Of a stretch of 64,000 bases of DNA, positions 42,947-51,673 are shown one piece after another (the first letter of the stretch is position 1; each line of letters opens with the position of its first letter). The stretch is from Lachnospiraceae bacterium UBA7179 (GTDB lineage Bacteria > Bacillota > Clostridia > Lachnospirales > Lachnospiraceae). The notes beneath the pieces are model-generated. The model did not search any database. It was not told where the DNA came from and worked only from the letters and a program-made list of their open reading frames with translations. A program made the translations under genes and the position numbers. The stretch spans positions 76,779 through 140,778 of the forward strand of contig DKVL01000012.1 of the NCBI GenBank assembly GCA_002491195.1. Reading direction: 5' to 3'.

Positions 42947-45476
42947 GTTGGGAATGCTGATAGGAAGCCGTTATGAGGTGCTTGAGAAGATCGGCACTGG
43001 CGGAATGTCAGATGTATATAAGGCAAAGGATCAAAAGCTGAACCGCTTTGTCGCTGTGAAGGTGTTAAAGCAGGAATTTTCAGAGAACAGGAATTTCGTA
43101 TCAAAGTTTCGTGTGGAGGCGCAGGCTGCAGCTGGGTTGATGCATCCGAATATTGTAAATGTGTACGATGTGGGGGAAGAGGATGGCATACACTATATTG
43201 TGATGGAGCTTGTGGAGGGCATCACGCTCAAAAAATATATTGAGAAGAAAGTCAGGCTTACTACCAAGGAAGCCATCAGTATTGCGATCCAGGTGGCAAT
43301 GGGAATCGAGGCAGCGCACAACAACCATATCATACATAGAGATATCAAGCCTCAGAACATTATCATTTCCAAAGAAGGAAAGGTGAAAGTAACGGATTTT
43401 GGTATTGCGAAGGCGGCATCAAGCAACACGATTACTTCCAATGTGATGGGATCGGTCCACTATACTTCGCCAGAGCAGGCAAGAGGCGGATTTTCTGATG
43501 AGAAGAGCGATATTTATTCGCTGGGAATTACGATTTTTGAGATGCTCACGGGGCGCGTTCCGTTTAATGGAGACACGACGGTGGCGATTGCCATCAAACA
43601 CATACAGAATCCGATGCCGTCGATGCGGGAGTTTGTGCCCGAGATCCCGCAGAGCGTGGAAAATATTGTGATGAAATGCACGCAGAAAAGCCCTGACAGG
43701 CGGTATCAGAGCATGGCTGAGATGATAACGGACTTAAAACATTCGCTGATCAATCCGGATGCTGTGATCGCGCAGGTGGATACAGAGGATGAGGCAGGTA
43801 AGACAAAGATCGTCCCTCCTTCCTCCAATACACAGGGCAGTATGGTCAGCAGTCAGGAAGCATCTCCGGAACCGATTCCTATGCCGGCAGTGCTGGATAC
43901 TGTGTGGGAGGACAGGGTGCCGCGCAGGGAGATTTATGCGGACGAGGAGGAACTGGAAGCGATTCCTGACCAGGTCAAGTCTGTACCTTCCAGGAGGAAA
44001 AAGAGTAATTATAATAATTATGACGATTATGGAGACGAAAATTCCAGCGAGAATCCCTATTATGAGGAGGATTATTATGGGGAGGTTGTGATGGAGCAGC
44101 CATCGCGCAATAATCGTCAGAGGACGTCAAAAGCATCAGATGATACCCGCTATGACAGCACAAGCGATTCTGGAACAAAAAAAGCAGGGAAAAAGTCAAA
44201 TCAGAAAACGAAGAAAAAGAAGACAAATCAGGCGAAAAAAAAGCAGAGTAAGTCTGGCAAAGAATACGATTATTACGAGGAGGATTATGCGCAGGAGACG
44301 GTCAATCGACAAAATATGCGCGATGGCGGGTATGTGTATGACGATTATGACTATCCGGAGAATTTGGGAAAAAATGAGTATGATTACAATCCAAAGGCGG
44401 AAAGACTGACAACAGTGCTCACGGTGATTGCAGCGGTCGTGATCGGCTGTATTCTGTTGTACTTTGTGGGACAGGCAACAGGCATCTTTGGGCAGAGCGG
44501 CAGTCTTCCCTTGCAGGGGCAGAACAGCAGTGATACTGTTGAGCGGGCAGTGATGCCGGAATTTGAAGGACATGATATTGATGAGGTCAAGACTGCACTG
44601 AACTCTGTTGGATTGGGATGCAAGACGACGTTTATAGAAACGACACAGTATGCGAAAAATCAAGTTATATCTGCTGCTCTGGAGGATGGTCAGGCAGTAC
44701 TTGCCAATGACAAGATTCTTATGAATACGACAATCGTGCTTACAGTCAGCGCAGGGGCAGACGGGATCCATGTACCATCTGTCGAGGGTATGTCGGAGGC
44801 AGAGGGTACAGCAGCACTGGTAAAAGAAGGGTTTAGGGTTGTAAAAGCGGATGAATACTCAACAGAATATGCAAAAGGAACGATCATTTCACAGTCTCCG
44901 GAGGGAAATTCCATAGCGCCGATCGATTCTGAGGTTACGATCGTGCTGAGCAAGGGTGGCGACAATGTGGAGGTTCGTATGCCAGAGGTTTTAGGAACTT
45001 CGAAGGAAGCTGCAATCAGTACACTGGAGGCAGCGGGGCTTGTGGTGAACGAAGTGACAGAAACATACAATTCGGAATATCCTGAAGGACAGATCTGTTA
45101 TCAGAGTTACGAGGCGGGGACAAACGTCAGTGAAGGAACGGCAGTTGATCTAAAGGTGAGCATTGGAAGCGAGATTTCGACTTACAATTGTTCTCTGATG
45201 GTGCAGGCACCAGAGGATTATATAGGCGGAGATGCGATTGTCACGCTTATGACGGCTGATGAAAGTCAGGAGTTGTGGAATAACCAGAAAGTGACAGCTT
45301 TTCCGGTATCCATTAATTTAAATAATTTCACGAGCCCGTCTGCGTACGGGATTGTAGTTATTACGTATCTGAAAAATGTGGAGGAGATCGTGACGGATGC
45401 CGATGGAAATATGACAACGCAGGTAAGTCCACAGGCGACAGTCATCAGACAGAATGTTCAATTCACAAAAAATTAA
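42939..45476 (+). CDS. prkC: PASTA-domain serine/threonine kinase (PrkC/Stk1 type)
   Basis: 845-residue membrane kinase that senses peptidoglycan or lipid II. The kinase domain (about 12-275) has GTGGMSDVYKAKD, IIHRDIKPQN and DFG. A long cytoplasmic linker follows (about 280-485) with Tyr/Asp/Glu-rich and Lys/Gln-rich stretches, then a membrane helix (about 489-512), three PASTA repeats (about 530-590, 605-670, 675-735) and a C-terminal domain of about 110 residues. Start at 42939 (GGAGG before it) overlaps prpC by 8 nt. It regulates division, wall synthesis or germination in relatives. Confidence 0.96.
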   Translation: MIKLGMLIGSRYEVLEKIGTGGMSDVYKAKDQKLNRFVAVKVLKQEFSENRNFVSKFRVEAQAAAGLMHPNIVNVYDVGEEDGIHYIVMELVEGITLKKYIEKKVRLTTKEAISIAIQVAMGIEAAHNNHIIHRDIKPQNIIISKEGKVKVTDFGIAKAASSNTITSNVMGSVHYTSPEQARGGFSDEKSDIYSLGITIFEMLTGRVPFNGDTTVAIAIKHIQNPMPSMREFVPEIPQSVENIVMKCTQKSPDRRYQSMAEMITDLKHSLINPDAVIAQVDTEDEAGKTKIVPPSSNTQGSMVSSQEASPEPIPMPAVLDTVWEDRVPRREIYADEEELEAIPDQVKSVPSRRKKSNYNNYDDYGDENSSENPYYEEDYYGEVVMEQPSRNNRQRTSKASDDTRYDSTSDSGTKKAGKKSNQKTKKKKTNQAKKKQSKSGKEYDYYEEDYAQETVNRQNMRDGGYVYDDYDYPENLGKNEYDYNPKAERLTTVLTVIAAVVIGCILLYFVGQATGIFGQSGSLPLQGQNSSDTVERAVMPEFEGHDIDEVKTALNSVGLGCKTTFIETTQYAKNQVISAALEDGQAVLANDKILMNTTIVLTVSAGADGIHVPSVEGMSEAEGTAALVKEGFRVVKADEYSTEYAKGTIISQSPEGNSIAPIDSEVTIVLSKGGDNVEVRMPEVLGTSKEAAISTLEAAGLVVNEVTETYNSEYPEGQICYQSYEAGTNVSEGTAVDLKVSIGSEISTYNCSLMVQAPEDYIGGDAIVTLMTADESQELWNNQKVTAFPVSINLNNFTSPSAYGIVVITYLKNVEEIVTDADGNMTTQVSPQATVIRQNVQFTKN

Positions 45477-45536
45477 GGGCTTTTCAGAAGAATGCCATGA
45501 TTGTCGTTTTTAACGGGTCTGACAAAAGGTAGGGTT

Positions 45537-46421
45537 ATGCAGGGGAAGATTATAAAAGGAATAGCAGGTTTTTACTATGTTCATGTTCCAGGTGGAACAA
45601 TCTATGAATGTAAGGCAAAGGGGATATTTCGCAAAGAGAAGATTAAGCCGCTTGTCGGTGATGATGTTGAGATTGAGGTCACGCATACTGCGGATTGTGA
45701 GGGAAATATCTTGCGGATCCTTCCACGAAAGAGTGAACTCATACGCCCAGCAGTGGCCAATATTGACCAGGCCTTGTTGATCTTTGCCATGACAAAGCCA
45801 GATCCGAACTATCAACTGCTGGATCGTTTTCTGATTATGATGCGGCAGCAGGGATTGGAATGTATTCTGTGTTTTAACAAACAGGATATTTCTGATCAGG
45901 TAAAAAGAGAGCAGATCAGAGAGATTTATGAAAACAGCGGATGCCAGATTTTGTTTGTGAGTGCCATGCGGCAGGAGGGGATCGGACTGTTGGCGGAATC
46001 ACTGCGCGCAAAAACCACAGCGGTTGCGGGACCAAGCGGGGTAGGGAAATCCTCTCTTGTAAATTGTCTGCAGGGGGATAAGAAGATGGAGACAGGGGAG
46101 ATCAGCGAGAAGATCGCGCGGGGAAAACATACGACGCGGCACTCCGAGCTGATTGCGATCTCGGATGACACTTATATTATGGATACACCAGGATTTAGTT
46201 CCTTATCTTTGTTTGATCTGGAGAAGGGGGAATTAAAAAATTGTTATCCCGAGTTTGAACCATATGAGACAGACTGTAAGTTCGTGACTTGTGCACATAT
46301 TCATGAACCAGTGTGTGGTGTGAGGGAAGCCTTAAAAGAAGGTCATATCAGCAAAATCCGATATGAGAATTACGTTGCTTTTTATGAGGAAATAAAAGAG
46401 AAAGAAAAGAGGAAATACTAA
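45537..46421 (+). CDS. rsgA: Ribosome small-subunit maturation GTPase RsgA
   Basis: Circularly permuted GTPase that helps mature the 30S subunit. 294 residues with an N-terminal OB fold, then G4 (NKQD), G1 GPSGVGKSS, G3 DTPGF in permuted order, and a C-terminal zinc-binding segment with CKFVTCAHIHEPVC. The ATG at 45537 follows AGGTAGGG; a frame extension upstream to 45501 is unlikely. It follows prkC after 60 nt, the order seen in Bacillus. Confidence 0.95.
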   Translation: MQGKIIKGIAGFYYVHVPGGTIYECKAKGIFRKEKIKPLVGDDVEIEVTHTADCEGNILRILPRKSELIRPAVANIDQALLIFAMTKPDPNYQLLDRFLIMMRQQGLECILCFNKQDISDQVKREQIREIYENSGCQILFVSAMRQEGIGLLAESLRAKTTAVAGPSGVGKSSLVNCLQGDKKMETGEISEKIARGKHTTRHSELIAISDDTYIMDTPGFSSLSLFDLEKGELKNCYPEFEPYETDCKFVTCAHIHEPVCGVREALKEGHISKIRYENYVAFYEEIKEKEKRKY

Positions 46422-46422
46422 C

Positions 46423-47082
46423 ATGAATTATTTATGCCCCTCGATACTGGCGGCTGATTTTTGGGAACTTGGCAGACAGGTGGAGATTGTGGAGAAAGCA
46501 GGAGTGCCGTATCTGCACATCGATGTGATGGATGGAATGTTTGTTCCTTCTATATCTTTTGGGATGCCTGTCCTTCGATGTGTGAGAAAGCGTTCCAGGC
46601 TTTTTATGGATGTGCATATGATGGTGGCGCAGCCAGAGCGCTATGTTGAGGAATTAGTCGAACTGGGCGCGGATGGCATTACCATACACGTGGAGGCGTG
46701 TGAATGTATCCCTGAGACGCTTGCAAAGGTTAAGGGACTTGGTGTGAAGACTGGTATTGCCATCAATCCGGAGACGCCTGTGAGTGCAGTGCTTCCGTAC
46801 ATGGATATGGTGGATATGGTGCTCGTGATGACAGTGCGTCCCGGCTTTGGCGGGCAGGAATATATCATTGACTGTATTGACAAGATCAAGGAGATGCGCC
46901 GGATCATTAACGAGCGCTATCCCGATGTGAAGCTGGAGATTGACGGCGGCGTGACGCTTGGCAACCTGGAGATGAATCTTGCGGCAGGCGCCAATGTGAT
47001 CGTCACGGGTTCCGCGATCTTTAAGGGTGATATTGCATCGAATGTAAGGGAATTTCTGAAACGTATGGAAAAAATAAATTGA
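46423..47082 (+). CDS. rpe: Ribulose-phosphate 3-epimerase
   Basis: 219-residue TIM barrel that interconverts ribulose 5-phosphate and xylulose 5-phosphate in the pentose phosphate pathway. It has the SILAAD start, HIDVMDGMFVPSISFG with metal His and catalytic Asp, MTVRPGFGGQ and the phosphate-binding IDGGV and GSAIF loops. ATG is one nt after the rsgA stop, so coupled. Usual next gene after rsgA. Confidence 0.96.
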   Translation: MNYLCPSILAADFWELGRQVEIVEKAGVPYLHIDVMDGMFVPSISFGMPVLRCVRKRSRLFMDVHMMVAQPERYVEELVELGADGITIHVEACECIPETLAKVKGLGVKTGIAINPETPVSAVLPYMDMVDMVLVMTVRPGFGGQEYIIDCIDKIKEMRRIINERYPDVKLEIDGGVTLGNLEMNLAAGANVIVTGSAIFKGDIASNVREFLKRMEKIN

Positions 47083-47113
47083 CAGATACTATGATTTTAG
47101 GAGGAAATTTGAG

Positions 47114-48211
47114 ATGAAGTTGGGAATCGTTGGACTTCCGAACGTAGGAAAGAGTACATTATTCAATTCATTGACCAAGGCAGGTGCAGAATCGGCGAAC
47201 TATCCGTTCTGTACGATCGATCCGAATGTGGGAGTTGTGACAGTGCCGGATGATCGGATTAAACGTCTCGGCGAACTTTACCACACGAAGAAAGTGACGC
47301 CGGCGGTGATTGAGTTTGTCGATATCGCAGGGCTTGTGAAGGGAGCGTCCAAGGGTGAGGGACTTGGAAACCAGTTCCTTGCAAATATCCGCGAGGTTGA
47401 CGCGATTGTTCATGTGGTGCGGTGTTTTGAGGATTCGAATATTGTCCATGTCGATGGCAGCATTGATCCGCTAAGAGATATCGAGACGATTAACTTAGAG
47501 CTGATTTTTTCTGATATTGAGATTCTTGAGCGGCGCATTGCTAAGGTGTCAAGAGGGGCAAAAAATGACAAGGCGCAGGCTAAGGAGCTTGCCCTCGCAG
47601 AGCGTATCAAGGCGCATCTGGAGGAAGGAAAGCTGGCAAAGAGTTTTGTGACAGAGGATGACGAGGAAATCGTGTGGAGAAATGGGTACAATCTTCTGAC
47701 GGACAAGCCGGTGATCTTTGCAGCAAACGTTGCGGAGGACGATCTCGCAAATGACGGTGCAGACAATGCGGGTGTCAGGGCAGTCCGTGAGTATGCGGCA
47801 TCGGAGGGCTTTGAGGTCTTTGTGATCTGCGCGCAGATCGAGCAGGAGATCGCGGAACTTGACGATGATGAGAAGGCAATGTTCCTGGAGGACTTGGGAT
47901 TAAAAGAGTCCGGATTGGACAAACTGATTGCAGCGAGCTATCGTTTACTGGGACTGATCAGTTTTCTGACAGCGGGGGAAGACGAGTGCCGTGCGTGGAC
48001 GATCAAAGTCGGTACAAAAGCGCCGCAGGCAGCAGGTAAGATTCATACGGACTTTGAGCGTGGGTTTATCCGCGCTGAGGTTGTCAACTATAAGGATTTG
48101 TTGGAGAACGGCTCTCTTGCAGCGGCGAGGGATAAGGGACTTGTCGGTCTGGAGGGCAAGGATTACGTGGTAAAAGACGGGGATGTGATCCTGTTCCGCT
48201 TTAATGTATAA
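47114..48211 (+). CDS. ychF: Redox-regulated ATPase/GTPase YchF (OLA1-like)
   Basis: 365-residue Obg-family P-loop NTPase that prefers ATP. G1 GLPNVGKST, switch FCTIDPN, VDIAGLVKGASKGEGLGNQFL, and C-terminal TGS domain near the end (TAGEDECRAWTIKVG, FIRAEVVNY). It is ribosome-associated and linked to stress responses in relatives. ATG follows AGGAGG. A separate ribosome site and 31-nt gap after rpe. Confidence 0.96.
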   Translation: MKLGIVGLPNVGKSTLFNSLTKAGAESANYPFCTIDPNVGVVTVPDDRIKRLGELYHTKKVTPAVIEFVDIAGLVKGASKGEGLGNQFLANIREVDAIVHVVRCFEDSNIVHVDGSIDPLRDIETINLELIFSDIEILERRIAKVSRGAKNDKAQAKELALAERIKAHLEEGKLAKSFVTEDDEEIVWRNGYNLLTDKPVIFAANVAEDDLANDGADNAGVRAVREYAASEGFEVFVICAQIEQEIAELDDDEKAMFLEDLGLKESGLDKLIAASYRLLGLISFLTAGEDECRAWTIKVGTKAPQAAGKIHTDFERGFIRAEVVNYKDLLENGSLAAARDKGLVGLEGKDYVVKDGDVILFRFNV

Positions 48212-48241
48212 AGTAATTAAAAATAAGGTAGGTAAAAAAAT

Positions 48242-49147
48242 ATGCCGGATACAATGGGAGTAAATGATATTGCTTTCCCACATCTTGGGATTTATCTGGA
48301 AAATGTTCCAAAAAGTTTTTCGGTGTTTGGGTTCGAGATCGCGCTATATGGAGTGATCATCGGCATCGGCGTCATACTTGGTGTACTGATGGCGGATCGC
48401 ATGGCAAGAGCGGAAGGAATGGATTCCGATATTATATGGGATTTTGGCATCTATGCGGTCATTTTTTCGGTGATCGGGGCAAGAATCTACTATGTAGTCT
48501 TTTCCTGGGATCAGTACAAAAATGATCTGCTCAGTATTTTTAATCTCAGACGGGGTGGACTTGCCATATACGGTGCAGTGATCGCAGCGTTTATTACGCT
48601 CTTTGTGTACAGCAGGATCAAGAAACTTTCGCCTTACCAGATTGGAGACTGCGGTGTCTATGGACTGATTCTCGGACAGATTCTCGGCCGGTGGGGGAAC
48701 TTTTTTAACAGGGAAGTGTTTGGCGGTTATACAGATTCTCTGTTTGCTATGCGGCTTCCTGTTGATGCGGTGCGACCGTGGGATATCACGCAGTCACAGC
48801 TTGACGGCATGGCTTTGATGGGGGATGTGAACTTCATACAGGTACATCCTACATTTTTGTATGAGAGTGTCTGGAATTTGGGGATTTTGGCAATGATGCT
48901 CTTATACCACAAGAGGAAAAAATACCATGGTCAGATGTGCCTGTTTTATCTTGGAGGGTATGGCATTGGGCGTTTTGTCATCGAGGGAATCCGGACAGAC
49001 CGGCTTTTGATCCCGGGGACACAGATTGCTGTGTCACAGCTGCTCGGATTGATACTGTTTATTTTTTCAATCGTTTTGAATGGAATCGTAAGGATTCGTT
49101 TGCCGAAACCATTAGATCACACAGAGAAGGGGGACAAAGTTTCATGA
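48242..49147 (+). CDS. lgt: Prolipoprotein diacylglyceryl transferase
   Basis: Integral membrane enzyme that attaches diacylglycerol to the lipobox Cys of lipoproteins. 301 residues with about seven membrane helices. Visible are the RRGGLAIYGAV segment, the signature GRWGNFFNREVFG, and HPTFLYESVWNL. It would modify, for example, the peptide-binding lipoprotein at 54213. Its stop overlaps the GH3 gene start by 4 nt (ATGA). Confidence 0.95.
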   Translation: MPDTMGVNDIAFPHLGIYLENVPKSFSVFGFEIALYGVIIGIGVILGVLMADRMARAEGMDSDIIWDFGIYAVIFSVIGARIYYVVFSWDQYKNDLLSIFNLRRGGLAIYGAVIAAFITLFVYSRIKKLSPYQIGDCGVYGLILGQILGRWGNFFNREVFGGYTDSLFAMRLPVDAVRPWDITQSQLDGMALMGDVNFIQVHPTFLYESVWNLGILAMMLLYHKRKKYHGQMCLFYLGGYGIGRFVIEGIRTDRLLIPGTQIAVSQLLGLILFIFSIVLNGIVRIRLPKPLDHTEKGDKVS

Positions 49148-51345
49148 CAAAAGATAAAATCGAGAAACTGATTGCACAGCTTACGCTGCAGGAGAAGATC
49201 GGTATGATTCACGGGGACGGTTTTTTTAAGACGAAAGGGGTAGAACGGTTGGGAATCCCGCCTTTCAAGACTTCGGATGGTCCGCGGGGCGTCCGGAAAG
49301 ACTTTGAAAACGCTGCGTGGAAGGATATCGGGCTCAGCTATGACTATTCGTCGTATCTTCCCTGCAATTCGGCTCTTGCGGCGACCTGGAACAGGGAGCT
49401 TGCGTATGCAACGGGAAAACTGCTTGGTAAGGAGGCGAGAGGACGCGGGAAGGACATGATTCTCGCGCCGGGAATCAACATCATGCGTTCACCGCTGTGT
49501 GGGCGGAGTTTTGAGTACATGGGGGAAGATCCGTATCTGGTCTCGGAGATGGTGGTACCGGTTGTACAGGGAATTGAGGAGAATGATGTCTCCGCGTGCG
49601 TCAAGCATTTCGCGGTAAACAATCAGGAGACAAGGCGGCTTGAGGTGGATGTGGAGGTGAGCGAGCGGGCGCTGCGGGAGATTTATCTGCCGGGCTTTGA
49701 GGCGGCTGTGAAGCGGGGCAAGGTCAAGGGAATCATGGGGGCATACAATAAACTCCATGGAACGCACTGCTGCCACCACGAGGAATTGCTGAACAAGATC
49801 CTGCGCGAAGAGTGGGGATTTGAGGGCATCACGATCTCTGACTGGGGCGGTGTACATGACACAAAGGAAGCGCTCTTGAACGGTCTTGACATAGAGATGT
49901 CTGTCACGAGTGATTTTGATGCATATTATATGGCCGATCCATTGATCAGGATGATCGAGGATGGAGAGGTGGACAAGAAGACGGCGCTGGCAAAGATAGA
50001 CGAGAAAGTCCGCCATATTCTGAATGTTATGAACAAGCTCCATATGCTTGACGGGGAGCGCAGCGCAGGCAGTTATAACGACTACAATGACAAGGCGTCG
50101 CTGCGGCAGACAGCGAGAGAATCGATCGTGCTGCTGAAAAATGATAAGGATATTCTTCCGCTTGACAGGAAAAAGGTTCGGAAACTGCTGGTGGTCGGCG
50201 AAAACGCCAACAGGCAGCATGCTCCTGGCGGTGGCAGCGCTGAGATCAAGGCATTGTATGAGATCACGCCGCTCATGGGGATCGAGATGCTGCTGGGCGG
50301 CAATGCAGAGGTGGTGTATAAGCCGGGATATTATAATGACGATGTTGGAAATATCTGGGCGGATACCAGCGGCGAAGGGAATGGCCAGGCTGACAGCCTG
50401 AACCAGGACAGCGGGACAACACAGGCTTCCCCGGAACCGGAAGTACAGGCAGCGTCGGAGGAAAAGAGGAAACATCAGAAGGAAATGAACGAAAAGTACC
50501 TGCAGGAAGCGCTCGAGGCGGCAAAAGATGCCGACGCGGTTGTCTTTGTGGGTGGTCTGACGCACGATTATGATACGGAAGGACAGGACAGGGCGGACAT
50601 GAAGCTCCCATATGAGCAGGACCGGTTGATCACAGAGCTTTTGAAGGTACGGCCGGACACGGTGGTGACGCTCGTGGCGGGTTCTCCTGTGGATGTGAGT
50701 GCGTGGATTGATGATGTGAACGCTTTCGTATTTAGCTGGTATGCAGGCATGGAAGGGGGCATTGCCCTTGCGGAAGTGCTGTTTGGCGAGTATAACCCTT
50801 CGGGGCGTCTGCCTGAGACATTTCCGGTCAGCGAGAAAGATTGTCCCGCGATGGTGCTTGGAGAATTTCCGGGTGGCGACAAGGTAAGTTATGGCGAGGA
50901 CATTTTTGTCGGCTATCGCTATTATGATACCTACGATGTCGCGACAGCGTTTCCGTTTGGATATGGACTCTCCTACACAGAGTTCGTAATGACTGGCATC
51001 CGCGCGGAAGTGATTGAAGACACTGTGCAGAGTAAGGGCGTGAAAGTGAGCTTTGATATTTCCAATATCGGCAGGCGTGCTGGGGCGGCAGTTGCGCAGA
51101 TTTACGTGGCGGAAAAGTTCCCGAGGATCAAAAAGGCGGCAAAGGAACTGAAAGCGTTCGAGAAGATTTATCTCGAGGCTGGAGAGACACGGGAAGTGAC
51201 GCTCATGCTTGAGCGGGAGGCTTTTACATACTATGATGAGGAATCTCACAGTTTTCAGGTCGATGCAGGAAACTATATGCTGCTGCTTGCCAAGAATGCA
51301 GAGGAGATCGTGGATATTACGGAGATCGAATTAAAAGTTGGTTAA
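49144..51345 (+). CDS. GH3-family beta-glycosidase (beta-glucosidase-like)
   Basis: 733-residue glycoside hydrolase family 3 enzyme. The N-terminal barrel has TSDGPRGVRK, APGINIMRSPLCGRSFEYMGEDPYL, and ITISDWGGVHDT with the nucleophile Asp in SDW. The second domain contains GENANRQHAPGGGSAE, and the C-terminal Fn3-like domain starts near FPFGYGLSYT. No signal peptide, so probably cytoplasmic. A Gly/Gln/Ser/Pro/Glu-rich insertion lies near residues 410-440. Start ATG overlaps the lgt stop (ATGA). Probable substrates are beta-gluco-oligosaccharides; not determinable. Confidence 0.93.
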   Translation: MTKDKIEKLIAQLTLQEKIGMIHGDGFFKTKGVERLGIPPFKTSDGPRGVRKDFENAAWKDIGLSYDYSSYLPCNSALAATWNRELAYATGKLLGKEARGRGKDMILAPGINIMRSPLCGRSFEYMGEDPYLVSEMVVPVVQGIEENDVSACVKHFAVNNQETRRLEVDVEVSERALREIYLPGFEAAVKRGKVKGIMGAYNKLHGTHCCHHEELLNKILREEWGFEGITISDWGGVHDTKEALLNGLDIEMSVTSDFDAYYMADPLIRMIEDGEVDKKTALAKIDEKVRHILNVMNKLHMLDGERSAGSYNDYNDKASLRQTARESIVLLKNDKDILPLDRKKVRKLLVVGENANRQHAPGGGSAEIKALYEITPLMGIEMLLGGNAEVVYKPGYYNDDVGNIWADTSGEGNGQADSLNQDSGTTQASPEPEVQAASEEKRKHQKEMNEKYLQEALEAAKDADAVVFVGGLTHDYDTEGQDRADMKLPYEQDRLITELLKVRPDTVVTLVAGSPVDVSAWIDDVNAFVFSWYAGMEGGIALAEVLFGEYNPSGRLPETFPVSEKDCPAMVLGEFPGGDKVSYGEDIFVGYRYYDTYDVATAFPFGYGLSYTEFVMTGIRAEVIEDTVQSKGVKVSFDISNIGRRAGAAVAQIYVAEKFPRIKKAAKELKAFEKIYLEAGETREVTLMLEREAFTYYDEESHSFQVDAGNYMLLLAKNAEEIVDITEIELKVG

Positions 51346-51408
51346 GGATGATCTCTTTGGGAAAAAGTGCATATCATATCAGTAAGAGCACTTTGAACGG
51401 GGTATTCT

Positions 51409-51639
51409 GTGATCAGTTATAAAGAGTTAAAAAAGAAAGAGGTCATATGTATCAAGGACTGCAGAAGGCTTGGTCATGTATGTGATCTGGAGATCGACGA
51501 ATGCAAAGGTTGTATATGTAAGATTATCGTGCCCGGATGCAAGGGTTTCTGGTCTATGCTTACAGATGATTCTGTGATTGCCATACCATATAATTGCATC
51601 CGGCAGATTGGACCAGACCTGATTCTGGTAGACATATAA
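51409..51639 (+). CDS. YlmC/YmxH-family sporulation protein (PRC-barrel)
   Basis: 76-residue cytoplasmic PRC-barrel-like protein: LKKKEVICIKDCRRLGHVCDLEID, a Cys pair region (CKGCIC), then PCNCIRQIGPDLILVDI-type ending. YlmC/YmxH members are found in spore-formers and linked to sporulation, with unclear function. Start GTG at 51409 follows AACGGGG. A 7-bp hairpin AAAGTGC/GCACTTT (51364-51394) lies just upstream; a sporulation promoter is likely but not resolved. Confidence 0.85.
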   Translation: MISYKELKKKEVICIKDCRRLGHVCDLEIDECKGCICKIIVPGCKGFWSMLTDDSVIAIPYNCIRQIGPDLILVDI

Positions 51640-51673
51640 CAGGCGGCTGCAGCGTTATGTGGGAGTGACTTTT

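Noticed and set aside
49489..51249. 586-codon open frame on the minus strand
   Set aside because: It lies wholly antisense to the GH3 gene, has no ribosome site or family resemblance, and its His/Arg/Leu-rich composition is that of a mirror frame.
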